The position numbers were made by a program, and so were the translations under genes. Of a DNA stretch of 64,000 nt, positions 45,331 to 61,073 are shown in pieces. Position 1 is the stretch's first letter. Each line of letters starts with the position of its first letter. The stretch comes from Valencia hispanica. Taxonomy: Eukaryota > Chordata > Actinopteri > Cyprinodontiformes > Valenciidae. The DNA is taken from assembly GCA_963556495.2 (NCBI GenBank), contig OY747712.1:16031235-16095234 (forward strand). Reading direction: 5' to 3'. The notes under the pieces were generated by a model. The model had not been told where the DNA came from. It ran no database searches and saw nothing but the letters and a program-made list of their open reading frames with translations.

Positions 45331-45743
45331 CGCTTCAGCATATCTAACCCATATCTACTACTCCCGCTTGCATACAATAGCCACATTAGCAGTTAGCTGC
45401 TGTTTGTTACACACACCAGAGCAATAAAAACACAGCCTTACCGTTTCAATTGCAGGCAAGTCTCTGATTGTTGGAATGGCCCCTTTTTCCAAACGGAGCT
45501 TCGATCCCAACTTCGCCTGATATTGTCCCAAATTCGTAAAGGATTTCGGCGTAAAAAAAAATAGAAAAAATATTTCCATGTTGATTCTGGCAGTCAACAA
45601 CAGAGCAACTCACGTGTGCACTACGTTTCTGGTAGAAATGGTTTTAGCTGATTAAGCTGATTAAAATAAAAGGCTGACACGAATATGTCTTCTTCATGCA
45701 TCATTGCGTGAAGAAACTTTCTGCATCTTTCACAGTGGAGTTC

Positions 45744-46013
45744 GTACTTCGAATCGGTGATGTGTCGGTCGTGAATGAACCGGCTCTAAGAGCTAACTCT
45801 TTGAAGTGAACGATTGGAGCCGGCTCGTTATTTTTTAAGCCCCCCTGCTTGTTTTGGTACATTTGGTACACATCGTTTTGCATTACTTTTGGTAATAAAT
45901 ACACTTTAAGCAACAGAAAATCTGAGGAGCCGAAAGAGCCAGCTCTTTATGGTGAGCCAAGCCAAAAGAACTGGCTCTCCAAAAAGAGCTGGAATACCCA
46001 TCACTAGAATTCA
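45744..46013. mobile_element. Short non-autonomous hAT-like element
   Basis: It starts CGGTGATGTGTCGGTCG and ends AATACCCATCACTAG, an inverted pair of the TAGTGATGGGT type. The body repeats GAGCCGGCTC / GAGCCAGCTCTT motifs in both orientations, a pattern I recognise from fish hAT MITEs. It lies inside the TTAA element. Confidence 0.65.
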
Positions 46014-46332
46014 GTAATGGCGGCGCTCGACTGAATATGAGGGGGAGAGGAGCGAGGGGGAGAGGGAAGAGAGGGAGGGCGGGCTTCCTGCAGCATAGGT
46101 AGGTCTGTGATGTCTATATATGGTATATCCTGCGCCAACTTGACGTCAAGTCGGCCAGAAATTAAAACCACGTATTTGAGTGCACGTGCACGTGGGCCGG
46201 TGGACGAACCCAGGGGTAAACAAACGCTTCACTTTTAAATATCGGCTTCCCGGGCAGTGTATAATCGTTAGGCAATCATAACATAAATTTTTCTCATGGA
46301 AAAGGGAAAATTACAGGTCATGACTCCTTTAA

Positions 46333-47411
46333 CAGTCACATAAAAATGCTATGCTTCAATATATAATGAATTATCTGGTGAATTCCATGGCACAAACCTC
46401 AAAAGTGAAACAGATCGACTAAGGACAATTGTAGTTCCTCTTGCACAGCACTAAAAAAGTTGTATGATTTAAAATCGCTCCTGGGGAAAAGTGGTTGCAT
46501 GTCTGCTGTTAGGAGATCAGATGTGGTTTGACTCATTAGATGATGATGGAAATCAATTTTTTACTTTTGATCTAAGATTCAGCTGAACAATTAATTGTCT
46601 TGTTCAAAACCATGGCTAGGTTTTGGTAGCGACTAAGTCTTTTACACATCTAGATGTTACTTTTTATTGCAATGTTATGAGATTTGTTATTTGATGCTGA
46701 CAGAAAAGGAAATCTAATCCCATATGCAACAAAGCCCACACAAATTGTGTTAGTTCACACACACGAAAATACAGGGAGGAAAACACAGGTGACATACCCA
46801 CAGTAACAACAAATGCACACATTTAAATCATCTTTGATTTGGGGCTTCATGCATCAAAAAGACATTTCATGCACATAATTAAGTGCATATACTAATGAAA
46901 GCTCAGCTTTCCCTTCCTTAATAAATCGGTGTTAAATTTACCCCAGTGGAGTTCTGCCACATGGGACAAATAATGAGGCCAGGTGTTAATTAATGTGGAG
47001 TGTGTTTCCTCTCGTTTGCTGACTCCCCGTGAATTCAAATCAAGGCTACGGCCCTGCATCTTGGTGCAGTTGAACTGCCAAGTGATGCACTTCAAAAGGC
47101 CAGACTGGCTGTGCTGCAACCCTCAAAGGGACTGCTTTGGCGAGGGCTGTGTTCCAAAGGGCGGCGTGTTTGGCATGCAGCAAATTGAAATGTGAATGCT
47201 TGAAGTAATTTCTGTTTTCTTTTTGATCAAACATCAGTTTCAATAGCTGGTTACAGAAATCACCTCTATACTCCTTTGATAAGTCAGGTAAAACACCTGC
47301 CTTCTGTATGTATTTTCATTTTATTTTTATCCTAAATAAAAATAAAATAAGTCTTCTGTCCCTGCTCAAAACAACTTGCCCATTTTATTATATTAAACCA
47401 GGACTGTTCTA
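46333..47411. other. Intronic sequence, possible conserved segment
   Basis: No repeat recognised. About 46975-47245 has balanced composition and no family hallmark, and is a candidate conserved non-coding element. Confidence 0.35.
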
Positions 47412-47655
47412 TTAAGGGGTGGCTGTGCAGTTGGTAGAACTGTTGTCTTGCAACAAAAAGGTCCGGGGTTTGAATCCCAACCTGTGGTCTTCATGGAGTT
47501 AGCATGTTCTCCCTTTGTAAGTGCGGGTTCTCCAGCTTCCTCCCACAGTTCAAAAACATGCAATAGATTGGAGACCTATCCAGGGTGTACCCCGCTTCTT
47601 GCCAAATAAGCATCACCAACCCCGCGAGGATAAGCGGTTTAGACAATGGATGGAT
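47412..47655 (+). repeat. DANA/MERMAID-type SINE
   Basis: GTGGCTGTGCAGTTGGTAG, AACAAAAAGGTCCGGGG, GGGTTTGAATCCC (B-box-like), CTTCCTCCCACAGTTCAAAA, CCAGGGTGTACCCCGC and terminal GATGGATG. A middle portion is shorter than in the 42208 copy. Confidence 0.8.
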
Positions 47656-49512
47656 GTTCTAGTACGATGCAATGTTTCTTCTGCCATGAAGTCCTAGTCA
47701 AGATAAGAATGATGAGATAAAAGCATTATGTTGCCATATCTTTAGCATCCATTTGTATTCAGCCCACTTTATTTTGATAAAGGAGGTTTAATACAAATGT
47801 ACGTCAAACGTTTAAGATTTTCAAAAACATCTTGAAAATCATGAAATATTTTGCTTCCACTCCAAATTTATTTTTTTTGAAGTTCCAATACATTGGTGGT
47901 TGTATATGGGGTCAGATCAGTCTCATTAAGAATAAACTCATGCAAGGTTTTTCACAAATGCACACGCTCTGGTTCACAAATAATTTTGAAGAAACACTTG
48001 TAATAGAACTTCACAAATGCACACGATCCGTTTCACAAATGTACACAATCTGTTTCACAAATATAATTTTGAAGGAAGCTTCAAATATAAACTCACAGAT
48101 CATACGAATCGCTAAATGTGCATTTACGAACCACTTCTCATTCGCGAATCTCTCTGTATTTGTGAGAGAATTTTGTTCTGAGACTATTGTAACGTTGCAG
48201 TTCAACAAACGTCACGATTGGCTAATAAATCTGTCATTCAAATTTACGATTCTGATTGACAGATTCGTCAGCTAACCAATTTCTTCGTTTTCAGCCAATC
48301 GTATGGCTCCTTACAAGAGAGTTCTGACACTCCCATAGACTTCTATGGAAAGAATGGAATGCGGAAGTCACGTGGGTCTGCAGCTACAGATACTTCCAAA
48401 CAGCAGCGTCATTGACTGCAGTTCATCCTCGGCGTTTTGGAACTATTGTTCCGGTAAGTTAATGGAATCACAAAATTTTTTAGCATTGAAAAGCGTTGGC
48501 TGACTGCTCTGCACCAAAAATAAGTCAAGGGTCTTATTTATTGTAGCCAGTTTTGGTTAATTACTGTGTTGATGAGCTAGTTGTAGTTTAACTGCAGCTA
48601 ATTGTGAGTAGCAGAGGTCTGGAAAAGCTTGACGAGCTATTGACGGGTTTATTTCAGTATGTCAAATTCAGCTTTTTAAAAATATTCATCACAGTTTGTA
48701 ATAGGATATACACTTTTATATCTCATTAATTTTAATGGTGATTTGTTTTGTCTAAAATATTTCTAATGAGTTGTTGGTCGTTGTATCAACAGTCTTTAAC
48801 TGACTTTGATGCATTAGAGATGGAAGCATAAATGGAGATATCAGTAAAGAAAAATGTGATTGTGAAGATGAGAAATTATTTCTTTATTTTTCAGTCAAAC
48901 CACATAAGAACTGACTGCAATAAACTGCTGAAGCAAATGGCACACAGGATCACCAAAGTAACAAGATATGTTGTTTTCTTGTTCTGTGTCCTCCAAAAAT
49001 AATAAGAGCTGAATCAAGACATTTAAAGAAAAGTACTTGAACACCATAACCTTTATAAAGTTGATATTTACTGCAGAACTGTTCATTTGCACTTGTTTTA
49101 TGAAATTATCGTTTGTAATCATTTGATTAAGTAGAGATTACAATCTTTTTTAACACACAAGAATTGAAGAATTATTTAGAATGTCAGCCTAAATAAACAA
49201 CTGTTGAAGAATAACTAAAAAAAGTATTGTTAAACTATTACAGGTAACACTACATTGCATCCATGTTCATCTTCCTGTATTCAGATGAGTTGCTGATCAG
49301 TGATCAGGTTTGGTGGAACTTCCCAGTTCTGTCAGTGATGGAGTGATACATAAGTTGGTAAGTGGAGTGCTGGAGGTGGCTGGGTGGTGATGGGGAGGCT
49401 GTCAAAATAAAATCAAAATGATCAGAAATGACTTCATTTCTTACCAAAGCTAATGCAAGCATTGCAATCTTTTTTTTTATTATTCCCTGAACATGCCAAG
49501 ACTATGTATGAT

Positions 49513-49617
49513 TAAAATAACAAATGTAGAATCGTTTAAATTAAAGTACAAGGGACAAAAAATATGTAAAATAACATATGTAGAATCGTTTAAATTAAAG
49601 TACAAGGGACAAAAAAT
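49513..49617. repeat. Two-copy tandem duplication (about 53-bp unit)
   Basis: ATGTAGAATCGTTTAAATTA and AAAGTACAAGGGACAAAAAA occur twice in succession with one or two changes. A further small duplication, ATCACAATTCCTTTTTGC, occurs at about 49631 and 49667. Confidence 0.9.
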
Positions 49618-49631
49618 ATGTATGTATGTAA

Positions 49632-49862
49632 TCACAATTCCTTTTTGCTGAAGCTGATGTGGGCCATCACAATTCCTTTTTGCACTGGTTTCCAGCTACC
49701 TGTACACTGCTTTCTGTTATTATGACCTCTGGCGATGGTGAGGTTTTTCCTGCTGACTTGAGCCAACCATTTCTTTCTTCTTTCTGTGTCTTTAGGGAAG
49801 CCGTACGTTCTGATCCCTTTCTTGGACCGATTGGTGCATCCAAATGCAGCACAGCCAGTCAT
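49632..49862 (-). pseudogene. Degenerate THAP zinc-finger domain
   Basis: THAP domains are C2CH zinc fingers that bind DNA in cellular regulators and in P-element-type transposases. This 76-codon frame starts MTGCAAFGCTNRSKKGIRTY, then GFPKDTERRKKWLAQVSRKN, matching the first two zinc cysteines and the FPKD...RRKKW core. The expected C-x2-H pair after the conserved W-K-P is altered: the histidine is present (MAHISF) but the third cysteine is not. The frame then stops. It lies between the long inverted repeats, so a transposon origin is more likely than a host THAP gene. Confidence 0.7.
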
Positions 49863-50969
49863 GGTAAAGCGATAAACATATAAAGGTATTATTTAAATAT
49901 ACATATGAAATGTTGTACAAAACCAAATATAATATGTATAATTACACTTTAAACTTTTCTCTTGTTCCACCCTAAACATCTTGATTTGTAATTTGAATTT
50001 TTCACCCAGTAAGTCCTTCAAAGCAAAACATTTTACTAATGAACTGTTTCTCTATTGTTTTCAGGAAGGTCACCAGTGGATATCAAAGGGAGCTGCTGTT
50101 AATGTTACCAAGGATGAACCTTCATTAGGACTTCAGCACATTTCAACATTGCCCAAATTTGATCCATGCAGTGTATTTGTATAGATGTAATGACAGTGAG
50201 AATGATAGTAAAAATACTTCATTAAAGCTTGTTTTACATTTTGCGCAATATTTAATAAAAAGTTTGCGTATTGTTTTTTCCTCAATTAACACTTATTTTT
50301 TTTACATATACTAGTTTTAACATTATCAATGAATTACTATTTTTCTGTAGTCAGGCTAGAACCACAATCAACTGGGTTATAGATGCATGAGTTCATAAGA
50401 AAATAAATTATTATAGAATGATGTGTTCTACCGGAAAAAATTAATCCCAGGTCATCAGTCAACGCAAAGACAGCCGCATATTTTCCTCCAAGTTATTTAA
50501 AACTGGTTCAAAACATGTAATTTAGATCAGCCTTACATTCAGCTAATTTTCTATCCAACAGCAGGCAAGGAGAACACATACTGTCATCTGCTAGACATAT
50601 AGGGTGTTTTAGGAGTAAATCCTGGGAACAGTAATATCCCATGCTTTGTTGAAAGATGGAGATCTAAAGGTAAGCTGGAGCAGAGGTCTTAACCACTGGC
50701 ATGTTTTAAGTGTGTAGGAGGACAAGGTATGGCATTAACATTGCTATCATTCAGAAAACAGGTAAAAAAGTAATCAGTACACATTATTAGTCAGTGATCT
50801 AAAATTGCCAGGAGGAAAGAGAAATATTAGATTTTGCGTTCTGTCCCGCCAGAAGCTGCTCAGACTGACTGACAGCATTGGGATGTTTGGTACTATTGAG
50901 GACTCCATGAACCACGTGACCGCCTGTCGGCTAGTTCAAAGTCTGTCGTAACTCTATCTCTATGACACT

Positions 50970-51157
50970 GCACTGGCAGAGCTGTTATGTGCGCATGCAC
51001 CGTGAAGTTTAACCGCGACACATGGCGATAAGTAGCGACCGTTATATACAGTCTATGGTAGCGACATGCATCAGTCTCAAACGATAAGTGCCACATTTCG
51101 CCATGTGTCGCAGTTGAACTTTACGGTGCATGCGCACATAACAGCTCTGCTAGTGAA
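50970..51157. mobile_element. Foldback MITE with about 56-bp arms
   Basis: Arm 50973-51028 (GGCAGAGCTGTTATGTGCGC, GACACATGGCGA) pairs with arm 51098-51153 (TCGCCATGTGTCGC, GCGCACATAACAGCTCTGC) across a 69-bp loop, with few mismatches. Small, non-coding, and nested in the long-TIR element. Confidence 0.75.
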
Positions 51158-51507
51158 GAGAAAATGTAAAGAGCCATACGATTGGCTGAAAACAAAGACA
51201 TTGGTTAGCTGACGAATCTGTCAATCAGAGTCGCAAATTTGATTGACAGATTCATTAGCCAATGGTGTCGTTTGTTGACCTGCAACGTTACAACAGTCTC
51301 AAAATTCACCACACAAAATTCTCTCACAAATACAGAGATTCGCAAATGAGAAGTGGTTCATAAATGCACATTTAGCGATTCGTATGATCTGTGAGTTTAT
51401 ATTTGAAGCTTCCCTCAAAATTATATTTGTGAAACAGATTGTGTGCATGAACTGAGAATATGTAGCACAGACAACACCAACTGAGAATCAAATGCATGCA
51501 TCTGTGT

Positions 51508-52055
51508 TTTAACAAAATTTATAAAACACTTTTCATACAACAATTGCAAGTCAAAGTGCATTACAGGATTAAAATGACCCCACAAAGACCACATTCCCAT
51601 CCCTCCCCCATATAATTAAAAGCATGATCACAGTTATACCCCCCTCCCCCAGACCCACTCTTCATGCACAAACACTTAAGAGCAGCAATAAAAAGGACAT
51701 TGGGCTAAGTACAGATGAGCAAGGTCAGGAAACGCCATCAAAGGACCCATCTGCACCAGCAGCAGCCAAGGCACTGACCCAGGGCGCACAGAGGCGGCAA
51801 GGCTGAGACTCCAACCTCCACACAAGCGCTACCAGAAGAGCACCCAGGCAGCCACAGCTGACCACCGCTTCTGAGGCAGAGGGCTCCCATAGGGGAAACA
51901 CTGGAAGGAAGATTAAAATAACAGGTTAAAATATAAAAACAAACATTGGACAATATTATAAGATTAAATTGTAAAACACTAAGATTTATTAAGTAAAACA
52001 TGGAGAGCAATTAAACAGACTACAATAAATAATACAGTTAAAAGCTAGGCCAAAA
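51508..52055 (-). mobile_element. LINE 3' UTR copy (L2-like), minus orientation
   Basis: Reversed, it matches 53990-54600: blocks CAGCCAAGGCACTGACCCAG, GGCAGAGGGCTCCCATAG, AGCAATTAAACA and AAAAGCTAGGC on the + strand correspond to the complements there. It ends with TATAAAACACTTTTCA, the reversed AAAAGTGCTTTATA tail. Confidence 0.75.
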
Positions 52056-52604
52056 ATGGACTAATAATGGGGAAGTCTAAATAGGAGCTTAAGAAAATAA
52101 ATAAGGGATGAACACAGACAAGAGTAGCCAAACATAAAAGCAGCAAAGGGTGAAAAAATGTAGTTGAAGGAAAAACTCAAACTTAAACACCCAAAACTGA
52201 GAACTATGACACTCAGAGAGCACAGACCTCTGCCAGGGCCACTCATCCCCCCAACCCCATGTTGTTATCTAATTCTAACTTACGGTACTTTTCCAGTGAA
52301 ATGTCTATTAAAAGAAATGTACATAGCGATGTACACAGCGAGTACAGCATATACTAATGAGCACTAATGAGCACAGCAACAGCACAAACACAGCCATGCA
52401 TGGATGTGTTTGTGCTGTTGCTGTGCTCTTCCATAAGAGAGGGGAGATTTGTGCATGCGTGAATAATTTGCTGTGCATATGCTCCAAGATTAGAAGGGCT
52501 GCTGCGTGAGGTCAGCCGTCTGTAAGTTTTCTGACATGGGAGAGGAGTCCACGATAGCACCACTTGACGTGGGTAGATACACGCTTGATGTCGGATCAAC
52601 CTCA

Positions 52605-52755
52605 AAATTTAATCAGCTGGTCCTCGTCCCATTGTGGACATTTCCTGAAAATTTTATAGAAATCCGTCCATAACTTTTTGACTTATGTTGCTATCAGGCA
52701 GAAAAACAGACAGACAGACAGGAACAAATACAGTACCTCCTGGTGGGAGGAAACA
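52605..52755. repeat. Dispersed repeat tail
   Basis: AAATCCGTCCATAACTTTTT, CAGACAGACAGACAGG and CTCCTGGTGGGAGG form a tail I recognise as common in fish intergenic repeats. Parent family not assigned. Confidence 0.45.
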
Positions 52756-53956
<1,201 letters not shown>

Positions 53957-53964
53957 TATAAAAA

Positions 53965-54612
53965 CATTTATTTCTTTAGGACCTTAGGGCCGCAGAGAAC
54001 GTTCATGTTTTTAAGGGCAGGCTCAAGACGTACCTTTTTAGCCTAGCTTTTAACTGATTATTATTTATTGTAGTTTGTTTAATTGCTCTGCATGTTTTAG
54101 TTGCTTATATTTTATCAGTGTTTTACTACTTAGTCTTATCGTATTTATCCACCGTTTATTTTTATATTTCAACTTGTTATTTTAATCTTCTTTCCAGTGT
54201 TTCCTCTATGGGGGCCCTCTGCCTCAGGAGCGGTGGTCGGCTGTGGCTGCCTGGGTGCTCTCCAGGTAGCGCTTGGGTGGAGGTTGGAGTCCCAGCCTTG
54301 CCTCCACTGGGTGCCCTGGGTCAGTGCCTTGGCTGCTGTGGAAAGGCTCCTGCTGGTGCAGATGGCTCCTTTGATGGCGTTTCCTTACCTTGCTCATTCT
54401 TACTCGACCCAATGTCCTATTAATTGTTGCTCTTGAGTGTGTGTGCTCATGGGGGTTGGGTTAGGGGGAGGGGGTTATAATTGTGATAATGCTTTTAAAC
54501 CTGTGGGGGAGGGATGAGAATATGATTCATGTGGGTTCATTTTAACCTATAAAGCACTTTGAGTTGCAATGTTTGTTTGAAAAGTGCTTTATAAATAAAG
54601 GTTGATTTGATT
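53965..54612 (+). mobile_element. LINE 3' end (L2-like) with ORF2 C-terminus and tail
   Basis: At about 54000-54055 the + frame gives [15 protein letters not shown] then a stop, the end of an L2-type ORF2. A 3' UTR follows, shared with 51508-52055. The end is AAAGCACTTTGAGTTGC and AAAAGTGCTTTATAAATAAA plus TTGATTTGATTTGA units. The (TA)n tract cuts it on the left. Confidence 0.85.
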
Positions 54613-54779
54613 TGATAAATATGTCATACAGACTACATTTTCTCATCAGTCATATGAAATCAAACTAAGTACATATTAGAGAAAAATGAAAAAGAAAGAC
54701 AATTTTAGGCAAATAGAACCATAGTCATACATTCACAATTAATAATTTCACAAGTTTTTCATGCTTTTCTTAAAAACAC

Positions 54780-55990
54780 CATGTAGAGTAGAAAACCTTT
54801 CTGAATTAAAGCTGTGATCAGAGCTTATAAATCACTGAATGGCTTAGCACCAAAATACATTAAAGGTCTGTTGTTGTCATATCAACCTTCCAGACCACTC
54901 AGATCTTCTGGTTCAAGTTTACTCTGCATCCCAACAGTCAGAACCAAACATGTAGAAGCAGCATTCAGTTTTTATGCTCCTCTATTGTGGAACAAATGTC
55001 CAGACAACTGCTGAAACACTTTTAGCAGTTCCTTTAAAGACCCACTCCGATGATCTGTGTTCTCAATGGTCTTTAAATTAGCATTATCCCGTTTAGCCAA
55101 AAATCACAAAACCTGTGCCGTTTTCTAGGACATAGTTTCGGAAGAAATTCTGTGTTGTGAAAAAAAAAAAAAAAAGAAATTCTGTGTTGTGGGCGGAACC
55201 GTAGGCGCAGAGGATCCCGCCTCTCCCCTTCCCTGTTGCTGAGAGCTCTCCGTTTACCCTTGCTCTCCTGCTAGTTTACAGCCTCACAAACAAGTGGATG
55301 GTTGAATTAGCTCCCGACAGAAAAAAATAAACTTACCTGTTAATATCCAGGGTGTCCACTTGATGGAAGGCACTGCACCCGGCTTCAAAAGTAGTTTACC
55401 AGCAAAGCCCATTTTATCTGCTGCCAGTTTGTGAAACAGTCTTCTCTGAAATGTTGACTACAAACCGATGTGCGTTTTTTAATCTTACTGTGACCAAGAA
55501 ACTTAATCAATTATTCTCTCTCTGCAGATAGTTTTGGTAAAAGCTAATAACATCCTTCTTCTTAGGACTGCAACCCGCTACAGCACACAGGTGTTGATCT
55601 GGCATCGTCTTCTCTACTCTTTGGAACCGGAGCGGGCGGGACAGAGCGGAGCAGGAGCTTGTAGCCCGCCCAGTGTGGTTGCTACGCTACAAACGCAGTC
55701 TGTTTCAGACAGCCGTTTAGCGTCCGCTACTGATTCACAGCGATTTGAAAGCAAAAATACTCAGAAATGCAATTTTGAGCTTGATTTTCTTAAGATATGT
55801 CCTCTGGCATCGGAAGAATGCCACAAAAACATGTTAACAACACGAAAAACACGATTTCCATTGGAGTGGGTCTTTAAATCAAGGCTAAAAACCGAAACAT
55901 TTGTTTAGAGCTGACTTTGATTAATAATCACTGGAACATTATTATTTTCTAGTCTGGATTGCAGCTTTTCACTACTTTTATTTTGTCCCT
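54780..55990 (+). mobile_element. L2-like LINE fragment split by a MITE
   Basis: 54814-55014 encodes AYKSLNGLAPKYIKGLLLSY, PSRPLRSSGSSLL and FSFYAPLLWNKCPDN, an L2-type ORF2 C-terminal region. The terminal FKSRLKT-like segment reappears only after 55873, so the MITE at 55038-55873 interrupts it. A 3' UTR then runs to about 55990. Confidence 0.8.
55038..55873. mobile_element. TTAA-specific MITE (AGACCCACTCC ends)
   Basis: Ends AGACCCACTCCGATG and CATTGGAGTGGGTCT are inverted repeats with one mismatch, flanked by TTAA at 55034-55037 and 55874-55877. The two sides read as one LINE coding sequence if the insert and one TTAA are ignored, confirming the target duplication. The interior is 836 bp with a GC-rich part near 55190-55260 and no transposase. 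piggyBac- or Kolobok-like by target. Confidence 0.88.
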
Positions 55991-56029
55991 CAGGATTATC
56001 TGCGCATAATCAATTGGTCAGTCAGTTCC

Positions 56030-56530
56030 AGACATATATCCATATCAAAAAGCACCAAAGTATACCCAGACCTTCTCACTAACATCACCATGTTTTACTG
56101 TCAGTATTGTGCTTTTCATCTAAAATGAAGTGTTAGTGTATGCCAAATGTAATGGTATGCACACATTCTAAAATGTTCTGCTTTTGTCTTGTCAGTCTAC
56201 AGAAAGGTTTTAAAAGTTCTTGGCAATTACAGAGATGTTTTTTTTTGGCAAATATGAGGTGGGCCTTTTGTCTTCTTGGTCAACAAAGGTTTCCACTTTG
56301 GAATTCCAAATGGAAAGCCATTTCTACCCAGCCTCTCTCTTGTTGTAAAGTCATGAACACTGACCTTAGCTTAGGGATCTAGGGCCTGCAATGTTGTAGG
56401 CTGTGTGCTCGTTTGTGACCTTCTGGTGTTCCTAGATTGATTTTGGTGAGGCAGCAACTTCTTGGAATTTTCACCGCCATGTTTTCTCAATTTGTGGACA
56501 ATTTGTTTGTCCTTAAAAAGATAACAGTTT
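56030..56530 (-). mobile_element. Tc1/mariner transposase relic
   Basis: The text resembles the antisense of a fish Tc1-family transposase: CACCATGTTTTACTG, CTTGTCAGTCTACAGA, AAGTCATGAACACTGACCTT and CACCGCCATGTTTTCTC. No long frame survives and terminal repeats were not found. Confidence 0.6.
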
Positions 56531-60472
<3,942 letters not shown>

Positions 60473-60812
60473 TTGCTACTGAATATCACTAGTTTCAAGC
60501 CTTCTATACAGAATTATATTCTTGTAAAATTATATTCCCAATCAGACTTGAAATTCTGTCTTTAGGCATGTTTTTGCAACATTTATTAAATCTTTAAACT
60601 TTCATAATGCAGTTTCAAACAAAACTGGTTTCACACTGCTACCTCATTTGCAAAATCAGTAGGCTATTAGGCATAGTTATTTTGTCTTTCAATTAAATTT
60701 TCCTTCCAGGAATATATACTTTCTTGTAATCTTGTGGATATTTTGTCACTTTCTTGTTTAAAGTTACCAATATTTTGTTAGAATTTGATGTGAAATTTTA
60801 CTGGATCATTCC

Positions 60813-61073
60813 TTAAAGGTCTCATTCACATGTTTTTCTATAAATTTGCTGTGATCTTTAGTTTGAATGAATGCCTTCTTGGTGGTTACTGTGGAAAAAA
60901 AAAATTCTCGCTCCTGTTTCAGGTGGTTGCAGTTTGTCGGAGGAGTGGGTGGGGGGAATTCACTCAGGATTATGAGTGTTACCCAATAATATCCATAATA
61001 TGCAAACCTCTCACTTCTGGTTGGCTAACAGCAATGTGATCTTATGCTGCCTTTAAACAAATAACTAGCTTAA
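60813..61073 (+). mobile_element. TTAA-type DNA repeat, second copy (truncated)
   Basis: It begins TTAAAGGTCTCATTCACATG and shares the block order of 22062-22560 up to CTTATGCTGCCTTTAAACAAATAA, where the hAT-like copy B takes over. Confidence 0.55.

Larger units (their letters stand above)
42793..46328. mobile_element. TTAA-type DNA element hosting two later insertions
   Basis: The left end AGGAGTCATAACCT (42793-42806) and right end AGGTCATGACTCCT (46315-46328) are inverted repeats with one mismatch. The right flank is TTAA (46329-46332) and the left flank TCAA (42789-42792), a probable mutated duplication. Without the two inserts the element would be about 1 kb and non-autonomous. The interior includes TAATAATGCAAATGAGGGAC and purine-rich GAGGGGGAGAGG tracts near 46040. 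Confidence 0.7.
48030..51450. mobile_element. DNA element with about 270-bp terminal inverted repeats and a THAP-like ORF
   Basis: The left arm (about 48035-48300) and right arm (about 51166-51440) are reverse complements with scattered mismatches. Shared blocks include CACAATCTGTTTCACAAATA, GATCATACGAATCGCTAAAT and GCCAATCGTATGGCTC. Outside the left arm the TTCACAAATG[C/T]ACAC motif is repeated. Inside lies a degenerate THAP domain (49632-49862, -), typical of P-element-like and some other THAP transposases. No catalytic domain is recognised, so the element is probably internally deleted. Superfamily left open. Confidence 0.65.

Noticed and set aside
49632..49862. A functional host THAP gene
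   Set aside because: The third zinc cysteine is missing, the frame stops early and it lies between long transposon inverted repeats.
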